A stretch of DNA of 56,740 bases from Bacteroidia bacterium (GTDB taxonomy: Bacteria > Bacteroidota > Bacteroidia > B-17B0 > Aurantibacillaceae): contig JALHRL010000023.1 in assembly GCA_022841465.1 (NCBI GenBank), forward strand, positions 14,366 through 71,105, in the 5' to 3' direction. Numbering within the stretch: the stretch's first letter is position 1; every line of letters starts with the position of its first letter. A program made the position numbers and the translations under genes. Under the pieces are notes generated by a model. That model was not told the DNA's origin, did no database searches, and worked only from the letters and a program-made list of their open reading frames with translations. This document shows positions 36,487 through 44,481 of this stretch, piece by piece.

Positions 36487-37884
36487 TTATTTTAAACTTC
36501 CAATCATATCTTCCGGTTTAACCCATGCATCAAATTGTTCGTTAGTTAATAAACCTAAACCAATTGCAGCTTCGCGTAATGTTTTTCCTTCTTTGTGAGC
36601 TGTTTTGGCAATTTTAGCTGCATTCTCATAACCAATATGCGGGTTTAAAGCAGTAACCAACATTAAACTGTTTTCTAAATGTTGTTTTAACATTGGTAAA
36701 TTGGGTTCAATTCCTTCTGCACATTTATCATTAAAACTTATACAAGCATCACCAATTAATCGTGCGCTTTGTAAAACGTTTGCTGCAATTAATGGTTTAA
36801 AAACATTTAATTCAAAATGCCCTGTTGCACCACCAATAGAAACTGCTACATCGTTACCCATAACCTGAGCACAAACCATTGTTAATGCTTCAGGTTGGGT
36901 AGGGTTTACTTTACCCGGCATAATAGATGAACCGGGTTCGTTATCAGGAATAATAATTTCGCCAATTCCACAACGCGGCCCGCTTGATAACATTCTAATA
37001 TCGTTGGCAATTTTCATTAAAGCAACAGATGTACGTTTTAATGCTCCGCTTAATTCTACCATTGCATCATGTGCTGCCAATGCTTCAAATTTATTAGGAG
37101 CAGTAACAAAAGGTAACTTGGTAAGTTCGGCAATTTTTTTAGCAACCAATACATCGTATCCTTTAGGCGTGTTTAATCCGGTGCCAACTGCGGTTCCACC
37201 CAATGCTAATTCTTTAACAGCATCTAAAGCATTTTTTAATGCACGAATACTCATATTTATTTGTTGAACGTATCCGCTAAACTCTTGTCCTAATGAAAGG
37301 GGAGTTGCATCCATAAAGTGAGTACGTCCTGTTTTTATAATTGAATTAAATTTTTCCACCTTTTTTTGTAAGGTATCGCGTAACTTTTCTAAACCGGGAA
37401 TGGTAATATCTACCACTTGTTTATACGCCGCAATGTGCATAGCAGTAGGGTAGGTATCGTTACTGGATTGCGATTTATTTACATCATCGTTGGGGTGTAA
37501 TACTTTTTTATCATCCGAAAGTTTTCCTCCGCTCATAACATGTGCGCGGTAGGCAATAACTTCATTGGCATTCATATTACTTTGGGTACCCGAGCCTGTT
37601 TGCCAAATAACCAAAGGAAATTGATCATCTAATTTACCGGCAATAATTTCATCACATGCTTTCCCAATTAAATCGCATTTTTCTTTTGTAAGCACTCCTA
37701 ATTCCATATTGGCTAAGGCGGCAGCTTTTTTTAAATATCCAAAAGCGTAAATAATTTCTTTTGGCATGCTGGCTTCAGGACCAATTTTAAAATTATTTCT
37801 TGAGCGCTCTGTTTGAGCTCCCCAATATACATGAGCCGGTACTTTTACCTCGCCCATGGTATCTTTTTCTATACGAAAATCCAT
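36487..37884 (-). CDS. fumC: Class II fumarate hydratase FumC
   Basis: FumC interconverts fumarate and malate in the TCA cycle without an iron-sulfur cluster. The 465-residue protein has the superfamily signature [15 protein letters not shown] with the mobile catalytic loop, plus [33 protein letters not shown] and [12 protein letters not shown]. Length is normal. It is monocistronic, with a TAAATTTG -7 element 22 bases before the ATG and a shared terminator at its end. Confidence 0.97.
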   Translation of the reverse strand: MDFRIEKDTMGEVKVPAHVYWGAQTERSRNNFKIGPEASMPKEIIYAFGYLKKAAALANMELGVLTKEKCDLIGKACDEIIAGKLDDQFPLVIWQTGSGTQSNMNANEVIAYRAHVMSGGKLSDDKKVLHPNDDVNKSQSSNDTYPTAMHIAAYKQVVDITIPGLEKLRDTLQKKVEKFNSIIKTGRTHFMDATPLSLGQEFSGYVQQINMSIRALKNALDAVKELALGGTAVGTGLNTPKGYDVLVAKKIAELTKLPFVTAPNKFEALAAHDAMVELSGALKRTSVALMKIANDIRMLSSGPRCGIGEIIIPDNEPGSSIMPGKVNPTQPEALTMVCAQVMGNDVAVSIGGATGHFELNVFKPLIAANVLQSARLIGDACISFNDKCAEGIEPNLPMLKQHLENSLMLVTALNPHIGYENAAKIAKTAHKEGKTLREAAIGLGLLTNEQFDAWVKPEDMIGSLK

Positions 37885-37906
37885 AACGTTATTGTTTTAA
37901 TAAGTG

Positions 37907-37914
37907 CAAATTTA
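37907..37914 (-). promoter_or_regulatory. -7 element upstream of fumC
   Basis: TAAATTTG on the minus strand, 22 bases before the fumC ATG, matches TAnnTTTG. No TTTG is found 19-21 bases further upstream, so this is only half a promoter. Confidence 0.3.
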
Positions 37915-38005
37915 AAGCTTGAGGTGGAAATACCCAGTTTTTATATGAACAAAATAGGGATTTTGTGAACCGCATATTTGATGAATAAATTGAATGTTTT
38001 TTAAG

Positions 38006-38013
38006 TATATTTG
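38006..38013 (+). promoter_or_regulatory. -7 element abutting the start of the T9SS cargo gene
   Basis: TATATTTG matches TAnnTTTG and ends three bases before the ATG at 38017. The nearest upstream TTTG (37977-37980) is 25 bases away, longer than consensus, so confidence is low. Confidence 0.3.
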
Positions 38014-38016
38014 ATT

Positions 38017-38952
38017 ATGAGGAATTTATTAGTATTGTTATTAATATTTTTATTTTATTTCAATTCTAAAAGCCAAACATGGTGCCCGCCCGGTGCAATG
38101 TGGTATTATAGGGTTTATTTTACAAACCCACCCTATCATGATGGGGTAATTGAATTAAGTTATACAAATACTGTAAGTGTAAATAGTGTAATTTGTAAAG
38201 AGCTTGTTGGGGATTTTTATGGTAAAATGAATGCTGCATCCTCTCCATCAACTATTATAAATAATTGGGTGAATATAAAAACGGTTGAAAGCAACAGTGT
38301 TTATATGGTTTACGATTCTTATCATAATAAATTTGATACAATCGCTAATTTTAATGCTGTTCCTGGTGATAAATGGTTGTTAGCCATGTTGCCGGCTATT
38401 TCTTCGAGCACTTGTTCTTATCCACGTCCAACAGTAAATGTTTTAAGTACAAGTACAGTAATTATTAATAGTCAAGTTTTAAAACGAATAATTGTAAATT
38501 ACGCACCTTATCCAAGTGGTAATATTACCGATACCATCGTTGAAAAAATTGGGGGAGTGCGCGGGTTTTTGTTTCCTCTTTATCATTGTATTGTTGATGG
38601 GCCTATGTACGGCACTTTAAGTTGTTATTCTGACCCTAATTTCGGACTTTATAAAAAAAGCGGAATTATAAATTGTAATTATGACCCTACGGCAGTTAAG
38701 CCAATAGATGCTCCCGGTTTAATTTCAATGCATCCAAATCCAGCACAAAATTTACTAAAAATTGAATTTGAAAACAGTGCTTTTTCTGAGCTAAGAATAA
38801 AGGACATTGCAGGTAAGCAATTAAAGAGTGTAGACTTAAGAAGTAAAAGTTTTTGCGAAGTAGAAATTAGCGAACTAACCAGTGCAGTTTATTTTATTGA
38901 ATTTTTAAATAATGATAAAGTTATTACAACTAAAAAATTAATTAGGGAATAA
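38017..38952 (+). CDS. Hypothetical secreted protein with T9SS type A sorting domain
   Basis: The 311-residue protein (from the ATG at 38017) has a signal peptide ending near SKSQ, a central domain of about 200 residues rich in tyrosine and cysteine that opens WCPPGAMWYYRVYF, and a C-terminal sorting domain (MHPNPAQNLLKIEF to KKLIRE). The central domain is of a kind seen in many Bacteroidota secreted proteins, but I cannot assign a function. An in-frame TTG six bases upstream is less likely as the start. Its stop directly abuts the stop of the convergent TsaC-type gene. Confidence 0.82.
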   Translation: MRNLLVLLLIFLFYFNSKSQTWCPPGAMWYYRVYFTNPPYHDGVIELSYTNTVSVNSVICKELVGDFYGKMNAASSPSTIINNWVNIKTVESNSVYMVYDSYHNKFDTIANFNAVPGDKWLLAMLPAISSSTCSYPRPTVNVLSTSTVIINSQVLKRIIVNYAPYPSGNITDTIVEKIGGVRGFLFPLYHCIVDGPMYGTLSCYSDPNFGLYKKSGIINCNYDPTAVKPIDAPGLISMHPNPAQNLLKIEFENSAFSELRIKDIAGKQLKSVDLRSKSFCEVEISELTSAVYFIEFLNNDKVITTKKLIRE

Positions 38953-39576
38953 TTAATTCAAAACATCCAAACTTCCCAATCCTTCTCGAATAACAACAGG
39001 TTCGTGATTACTGCAATCAATTACGGTAGATGGGTTAATGCTTCCAAAACCTCCATCAATTACAATATCAACCACATTTTGGTATTGTTGATGTATTACT
39101 TCGGGGTCACAAAAGTATTCTAAAATATCGTCGCTGTTATCGTGTAAACTGGTTGAAATGAGCGGATTTCCAAGCACACGAACAATTTCGGAACAAATGG
39201 CATTGTTCGGAACTCTTATTCCAACCGTTTTTCTGTTTTGTTTTAGAAGTTTAGGGACATTGCTATTGGCTTCTAAAATAAAGGTATAGGGGCCGGGCAA
39301 TGCTTTTTTCATTATTCTGAAAATATGATTGGGTATGGGGCTGGTGAATTCAGAAAGGTGACTTAAATTATTGCAAACAAAAGAAAAGTTAGATTTTTGA
39401 GGAGTAATGCCTTTTAGTTTACAAATTCTTTCTATTGCCTTTGCATTTGTAATATCGCAACCCAAAGCGTAAACGGTGTCAGTTGGATAAATAATTATAC
39501 CGCCATCTTTTAAACATTTTACAATTTGATGAATGGTGTTGGTGTTAATATTGGTATCGTTTAAACGAAGAAGCAT
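38953..39576 (-). CDS. tsaC: L-threonylcarbamoyladenylate synthase (TsaC/YwlC type)
   Basis: This enzyme makes threonylcarbamoyl-AMP for the t6A37 modification of ANN-decoding tRNAs. The 207-residue protein is a single YrdC domain with GGIIIYPTDTVYALGCD, KLKGITPQKSNFSFVC, PGPYTFILEA, VGIRVPNN and PLISTSLHDNS, and it lacks the extra Sua5 domain. It starts 33 bases after the HMG-CoA lyase gene stops, so it is likely in one unit with pyrD and that gene. Confidence 0.92.
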   Translation of the reverse strand: MLLRLNDTNINTNTIHQIVKCLKDGGIIIYPTDTVYALGCDITNAKAIERICKLKGITPQKSNFSFVCNNLSHLSEFTSPIPNHIFRIMKKALPGPYTFILEANSNVPKLLKQNRKTVGIRVPNNAICSEIVRVLGNPLISTSLHDNSDDILEYFCDPEVIHQQYQNVVDIVIDGGFGSINPSTVIDCSNHEPVVIREGLGSLDVLN

Positions 39577-39609
39577 TTATTTATGTTAGCAGATAAAATA
39601 GTAAGCAAG

Positions 39610-40467
39610 CTAATGATACTGATTAAAAATTTCCCAGCTTTGTGTATAGCTTTTTTCTAATTCAGTAAAATTTAATCCTAAATTAATGTTTTTATGCTTG
39701 GCGTATAATTCAATATCTTGAGTAGCAATATTACCCGTTAACGAATCTGCCGCCATAGGGCAACCGCCAAACCCGTGTATTGCTGAATCAAATCTTCTGC
39801 AACCACTTTCGTAAGCTGCTTTAATTTTTTCCTGTGCGTTTTGTTTGGTAGAATGTAAATGTGCGCCAAGTTCTACGCCTTTTAATTCAGGAATTAAAGA
39901 AGTAAAAAGGTGGGTTATGTTTTCAGGAGTAGAGCAACCAATTGTATCGGCAAGAGCTACTATTTGTATTCCGCGTTTACTTAATTCTTTACTCCATTTA
40001 ATTACAATTTCGGGGTTCCAATCATCTCCATAAGGATTACCAAAAGCCATAGAGATATATACCACTAATTTTTTATTGTGTTTTATACAAAGGTTTTGAA
40101 TTTCATCTACTCTTATTAAAGATTCGGCAATACTTGAATTGGTGTTGCGTTGCTGAAAAGTTTCTGAGATTGAAAAAGGAAAACCCAAATATGTTATTTC
40201 CTCAAAATTACAGGCATCTTCTGCTCCACGGGTATTGGCAATTATGGCTAATAATTTAGATGAGGTGGAAGATAAATTTAATTGTTTTAAAACTGTTGCA
40301 GTATCTTGAAGTTGTGGAATGGCTTTAGCAGAAACAAAACTTCCAAAATCTATGGTATCAAAACCAACTTTTAATAATTGGTTAATGTAATTTATTTTTA
40401 TTTCTGTAGGTATAAATTCTTTTATGCCTTGCATGGCATCACGCGGACATTCAATTAATTTAAGCAT
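39610..40467 (-). CDS. Hydroxymethylglutaryl-CoA lyase
   Basis: The 285-residue TIM-barrel protein belongs to the HMGL-like family: ECPRDAMQGIKEFIPT at the N-terminus holds the catalytic Arg-Asp pair, VGFDTIDFGSFVS follows, GAHLHSTKQNA gives the metal-binding HxH and GFGGCPMAADS the mobile Cys loop. HMG-CoA lyase splits HMG-CoA to acetyl-CoA and acetoacetate in leucine degradation. The homologous pyruvate-carboxyltransferase families look similar, but the GGCPMA loop favours HMG-CoA lyase. It begins one base after pyrD ends. Confidence 0.9.
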   Translation of the reverse strand: MLKLIECPRDAMQGIKEFIPTEIKINYINQLLKVGFDTIDFGSFVSAKAIPQLQDTATVLKQLNLSSTSSKLLAIIANTRGAEDACNFEEITYLGFPFSISETFQQRNTNSSIAESLIRVDEIQNLCIKHNKKLVVYISMAFGNPYGDDWNPEIVIKWSKELSKRGIQIVALADTIGCSTPENITHLFTSLIPELKGVELGAHLHSTKQNAQEKIKAAYESGCRRFDSAIHGFGGCPMAADSLTGNIATQDIELYAKHKNINLGLNFTELEKSYTQSWEIFNQYH

Positions 40468-40468
40468 G

Positions 40469-41500
40469 TTATTGTTTTATCAGTTCTTTATTAATTTTCT
40501 TTATCAATGCTGGCCCTTCATATATAAAACCGGTGTACAATTGTATTAAATCTGCTCCTGCTTTTATTTTATCCAAGGCATCTTGTGCCGAGTGAATTCC
40601 TCCAACACCAATTACCGGAAAGGCGTTGTTTGATTTTGTTTTTAAATATTTAATTACTTCTGTACTTCTTTGTGTTAAAGGCTTACCGCTTAGACCACCT
40701 GCACCAATTTTTTCAATTTCTTCTTTAGTGTAATGTAAGCCCTCTCTGCTAATGGTAGTGTTGGTGGCAATTACTCCTGCAATTTTTGTTTCTTTTACAA
40801 TATCAATTATTTCATCTAATTGCTCGTTACTTAAATCGGGTGCAATTTTTAAAAGAATTGGTTTTGGTTTTTCTTTGGTGTAATTTAATTTTTGTAAATG
40901 GTTTAATAGTTTTGTTAGTGGTTCTTTATCTTGCAAAGCCCTTAAATTAGGGGTGTTTGGCGATGAAACATTAACAACAAAATAATCTACCACATCAAAT
41001 AAGGAATGAAAACAAGCTTCGTAATCTGAAACAGCATTTTCGTTTTCGGTAATTTTATTTTTACCAATATTGCCACCTATAATTAAACTTTTATCTTTTC
41101 TAATTTTTAATTTTTGCGCCGCAGCTTCAGCACCAGCATTATTAAAACCCATTCTGTTTATTAAGGCACGATCTTTTTTTAAGCGAAACAACCTTGGTTT
41201 ATCGTTGCCGGGCTGAGGTTTTGGAGTAACGGTACCAATTTCAATAAAACCAAAACCAAAATTGCCCAGTTCATTAAACACTACTGCATCTTTATCAAGC
41301 CCAGCAGCAAGACCAACAGGATTTTTAAAATCTAATCCAAATAATTTTCTTTTTAATTTTGGATGTTCGAAATTGTAAACCCCTTTAAAAATTGAAGAAA
41401 AACCAGGAATTTGATTTGCAATTTTAATTAACGAAAAGGTTAAATAATGAGCTTTTTCCGGATTAAAAAGGAACAATATGCTTTTAAAAAAACGGTACAT
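40469..41500 (-). CDS. pyrD: Quinone-dependent dihydroorotate dehydrogenase (class 2)
   Basis: PyrD oxidises dihydroorotate to orotate in pyrimidine synthesis, passing electrons through FMN to quinone at the inner membrane. The 343-residue protein has the N-terminal helical quinone tunnel ([15 protein letters not shown]), then [35 protein letters not shown] with the class 2 catalytic serine, and [15 protein letters not shown]. Length is typical for class 2. It heads a pyrD-HMGCL-tsaC series with 1 and 33 base gaps. Confidence 0.96.
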   Translation of the reverse strand: MYRFFKSILFLFNPEKAHYLTFSLIKIANQIPGFSSIFKGVYNFEHPKLKRKLFGLDFKNPVGLAAGLDKDAVVFNELGNFGFGFIEIGTVTPKPQPGNDKPRLFRLKKDRALINRMGFNNAGAEAAAQKLKIRKDKSLIIGGNIGKNKITENENAVSDYEACFHSLFDVVDYFVVNVSSPNTPNLRALQDKEPLTKLLNHLQKLNYTKEKPKPILLKIAPDLSNEQLDEIIDIVKETKIAGVIATNTTISREGLHYTKEEIEKIGAGGLSGKPLTQRSTEVIKYLKTKSNNAFPVIGVGGIHSAQDALDKIKAGADLIQLYTGFIYEGPALIKKINKELIKQ

Positions 41501-41515
41501 AAGATTTAATGGTCA

Positions 41516-41523
41516 CAAAGTTA
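41516..41523 (-). promoter_or_regulatory. -7 element upstream of pyrD
   Basis: TAACTTTG on the minus strand matches TAnnTTTG and lies 15 bases before the pyrD ATG. No good TTTG is found 19-21 bases upstream. Confidence 0.3.
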
Positions 41524-41576
41524 CAAATATTTATTGTAAACTGTTGTATTCCAGTAAAATATAAATTTTAACGATT

Positions 41577-41609
41577 TTTGTATTTGTTAACAAAAAACAT
41601 ATATATTTG
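41577..41609 (+). promoter_or_regulatory. Promoter of the small helical lipoprotein gene
   Basis: TTTG at 41577-41580 and TATATTTG at 41602-41609 are 21 bases apart, a full match to the Bacteroidota consensus. The ATG is 25 bases further on. A second TTTG at 41583-41586 is too close to be the -33 element. Confidence 0.65.
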
Positions 41610-41634
41610 CTCCACATTAAACTAAAAAATCAAA

Positions 41635-41901
41635 ATGAAAAAAGTGTTATCTATCGTTGCTGTTGCTGCAATTTCTGCAACATTTGTAGCTTGTGGTCCT
41701 TCAAAAGAAGAAATCGAAGCTGCTGAAAAGAGAAAAGCTGATTCTATTGCTGCTGTTGACAAACAAAAGCAAGATTCTATTTTAGCTGCTGAAGCTGAAT
41801 TAGAAAGACAAGCTGCTGAAGCTGCTGAAAAAATGAAGCAAGACTCTATTCGTGTTGCTGATTCATTAGCTGCTGCAACTAAAGGTGGTAAGAAGAAATA
41901 A
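41635..41901 (+). CDS. Small helical lipoprotein (Lpp-like in architecture)
   Basis: The 88-residue product has a lipoprotein signal with lipobox FVAC (Cys20) and a mature part of 69 residues that is almost entirely charged and alanine-rich helix. DSI triplets recur at 36, 47 and 70, with hydrophobic positions at 27, 38 and 49, an 11-residue spacing expected for a coiled coil. It ends GGKKK. It has its own consensus promoter and terminator, so it is probably an abundant single-gene product. The layout recalls Braun lipoprotein, but sequence similarity is not evident and no function is known. Confidence 0.8.
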   Translation: MKKVLSIVAVAAISATFVACGPSKEEIEAAEKRKADSIAAVDKQKQDSILAAEAELERQAAEAAEKMKQDSIRVADSLAAATKGGKKK

Positions 41902-41927
41902 TCCTTCTTAACCATTTAAGAAAATTA

Positions 41928-41954
41928 AAACCCCGATATAGTCGGGGTTTTTTT
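41928..41954 (+). terminator. Intrinsic terminator of the small lipoprotein gene
   Basis: Arms AAACCCCGA (41928-41936) and TCGGGGTTT (41942-41950) with a five-base loop and a following T run. It lies 26 bases past the stop codon. Confidence 0.88.
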
Positions 41955-42038
41955 ATGGCTTACTTTTCCAACACCTTACTGTGCATAATATAGCCGTTAC
42001 AAGCCTAAAAAGCTTAATGCCAATTTTAATATTTGTAT

Positions 42039-43664
42039 ATGCGCAAAATCCTGTTTTTTTCCATTACTGTATTTCTTTTTTCATGTTCAAATGATAACAA
42101 AGAAAAAGATAAACATAAAGTGTTTTCATATAATGAAACCGCTGGTATAACTTCACTAGATCCGGCAGCCGCTTCTAACTTCGAAAATATTTGGGGAGTT
42201 AATCAGTTATTTAATGGTTTAGTGGAGATGGATGATGAGCTTACTGTAAAACCAGCAATTGCAAAAAGATTTAGCGTAAGTAATGATGGTTTAGTGTACA
42301 CTTTTAATTTACGAACAGATGTGTACTTTCACGATGATAAAGTTTTTGAAAATGGAAAAGGAAGAAGAGTGAATGCAAATGATTTTGTTTTTAGTTTTAA
42401 TAGATTATTTGATAGTAAAGTTAGTAGCGCACTTTCTTTATTGGATAATATTAATACTTCCGAAAACAATGGTTTTTTTGCAAGTAACGATTCAACTTTT
42501 ATAATTTATTTAAAAGAACCTTTTGGTGCATTTTTAAGTATGCTAACCATGAAATATTTTAGTGTGGTTCCTAAAGAAGCCATTGAATTTTACAAACAAG
42601 ATTTTAGAAAAAACCCAATTGGTACAGGGCCTTTTATGTTTAAATTGTGGGAAGAAGGAACTAAATTAATTTTGCATAAAAACCCCAATTATTTTGAAGT
42701 AGATGCAGAGGGAACACACCTGCCTTATGTTGATGCTGTTTCTGTTTCATTTATTAAAGAAAAGCAAACAGCGTTTATGGAATTACTGAATGGGAAGATT
42801 GATATGGTTAGCGGTGCCGATGCATTTAATATTAATGAAGTATTAACCAAAAATGGCGAGTTAAATGAAACCTATCAAAGCAAATTTTACCTGCAAAAAG
42901 AACGGTTTTTAAAAACTGACTATATTGGAATTTTAATAGATCCTTCAATTGAAATAGTGCAAAATTCTCCCCTAAAACTTAAATCAATTCGACAGGCTAT
43001 TAACTATGGCTTTGATAGAGATAAATTAATTAAGTATTTACGTAATAATATAGGTAGGCCTGCACACGCCGGATTTATTCCGCATGGCTTAAAAAGTTTT
43101 GATGAAGATAAAGTGAAAGGGTATCAATATAATCCTGATAAAGTAAGAGAATTATTGGCTGAAGCAGGTTATCCGAATGGAAAAAATTTACCGGAAATGA
43201 CCTTGTATACAACTGAAAATTTTAAAGAAATTGTGGAATACATTCAATCACAGTTAGCAGAAAATAATATTAAAGTTCAAATAAGTGTAGAAAAGGCTTC
43301 AGTATTAAAGCAAGCTGTAAATAATTGCCAATATGGTATGTTTAAAAAATCGTGGGTGGGTGATTATGCCGATGAAGAAAACTTTTTAAGTATGTTTTAT
43401 TCTAAAAACTTTTCACCAAAAGGGTTTAATTATTTCCATTACAGTAACCCTGAGTTTGATAAAGCTTTTTTACAATCACTAAAAGAAAGAAACGATTCTG
43501 TTAGAAAAAATTTACATCAAAGAATGGATCAAATGATAATTGATGATGCTCCGGTTATACCTTTATTTTACGACGAGGTTATAAGAATAGTTAGCAAAAA
43601 AGTAAGCGGTTTAGGTAATAACCCCATGAATCTGTTAAATGTAAAAACAGTGAAGAAAAATTAA
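42039..43664 (+). CDS. Peptide/nickel-type ABC transporter substrate-binding lipoprotein (SBP family 5)
   Basis: The 541-residue protein (ATG at 42039) has a lipobox LFSC (Cys16) and the SBP_bac_5 fold signatures: SLDPAAASNFENIWGVNQLF at the N-terminus, VYTFNLRTDVYFHD, NANDFVFSFNRLFD, NPIGTGPFMFKLW and RQAINYGFDRDKLI. Such proteins deliver oligopeptides to Dpp/Opp-type permeases. No permease or ATPase gene is in the window, so it is an orphan here. A TTG six bases upstream is an unlikely start. The stop overlaps that of the convergent EI24 gene by four bases. Confidence 0.9.
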   Translation: MRKILFFSITVFLFSCSNDNKEKDKHKVFSYNETAGITSLDPAAASNFENIWGVNQLFNGLVEMDDELTVKPAIAKRFSVSNDGLVYTFNLRTDVYFHDDKVFENGKGRRVNANDFVFSFNRLFDSKVSSALSLLDNINTSENNGFFASNDSTFIIYLKEPFGAFLSMLTMKYFSVVPKEAIEFYKQDFRKNPIGTGPFMFKLWEEGTKLILHKNPNYFEVDAEGTHLPYVDAVSVSFIKEKQTAFMELLNGKIDMVSGADAFNINEVLTKNGELNETYQSKFYLQKERFLKTDYIGILIDPSIEIVQNSPLKLKSIRQAINYGFDRDKLIKYLRNNIGRPAHAGFIPHGLKSFDEDKVKGYQYNPDKVRELLAEAGYPNGKNLPEMTLYTTENFKEIVEYIQSQLAENNIKVQISVEKASVLKQAVNNCQYGMFKKSWVGDYADEENFLSMFYSKNFSPKGFNYFHYSNPEFDKAFLQSLKERNDSVRKNLHQRMDQMIIDDAPVIPLFYDEVIRIVSKKVSGLGNNPMNLLNVKTVKKN

Positions 43665-44473
43665 ACTACAGCAGATTTATTTTTAATTTCTAAAAAACTG
43701 ATGGTGGCGCCAACAACCGCAATGGCCGGACCAAACATCATTCCAACTATATCTCCCATAATAGTAGGTAATCCCATAAATAAAGAGTAAACGCAACCTA
43801 TACCAATTGCGTAGCCTTTGTTTTCTTTTATAAATTTTACACCCTTTGAAACGCTTAACTTATGTCTTTCGCAACTGTAATCTAACATAGAGAATCCAAC
43901 AAAATACCATCCAATAATTAAACCTAAGGGAAATGTTACAAAAAAGAGGGGAGGAAAAAATATAGCCATTAACCACAAAGCAAAACTTATAAGCAATTCA
44001 AGTGATAAATTTCTTAAACTAATTAAAGTTCCTCTTACAATATCTTTTATTATTTGTGTTATACTAAAGGGGAAATTACTACCATTTATTTTTTCTTCTG
44101 ATTTTTCTGACAACAAAGAGAAAACCGGCGAAAGGATTATTAATATGAAATATTTTGAAAACACACTGCCAACAAACCAAAAAACCAGTTTAAGAATCCA
44201 GGAAAAAATAAAACCAAAGGTGCCGGTTACTTTTGGGGTTAAAAAAGATAACCATGAATTACCGGAGGTAATAGATTCTATGCTTAAACTTGATTTTAAC
44301 CAATCTAATAAATAATCAGATAAGGCCATTAAACCATAAATGGAGGCTATCCAAGTTAGTACCCATATAATTAATGGATAAAACAAATACATCCATAAAC
44401 CTTTTTCAAATATTACCGAAAAAGCCTTAAAGCAATTACCAAAACCTTTACCAAAATCTGCGAATAGTTTCAT
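43661..44473 (-). CDS. EI24 domain-containing membrane protein (CysZ-like)
   Basis: This 270-residue polytopic protein has about five long hydrophobic segments and the EI24/CysZ pattern: FGNCFKAFSVIF at the N-terminus, a paired amphipathic region, and FVGFSMLDYSCERHKLSV near the end. CysZ moves sulfate in proteobacteria, but the wider family is poorly characterised, and no sulfur genes are nearby. It starts 8 bases after argS stops and is probably cotranscribed with it. Confidence 0.82.
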   Translation of the reverse strand: MKLFADFGKGFGNCFKAFSVIFEKGLWMYLFYPLIIWVLTWIASIYGLMALSDYLLDWLKSSLSIESITSGNSWLSFLTPKVTGTFGFIFSWILKLVFWFVGSVFSKYFILIILSPVFSLLSEKSEEKINGSNFPFSITQIIKDIVRGTLISLRNLSLELLISFALWLMAIFFPPLFFVTFPLGLIIGWYFVGFSMLDYSCERHKLSVSKGVKFIKENKGYAIGIGCVYSLFMGLPTIMGDIVGMMFGPAIAVVGATISFLEIKNKSAVV

Positions 44474-44481
44474 TTTACGTG

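Noticed and set aside
41622-41915. A 97-codon minus-strand frame over the small lipoprotein gene
   Set aside because: It is the mirror of an alanine-rich coding frame; the plus-strand gene has a promoter, lipobox and terminator.
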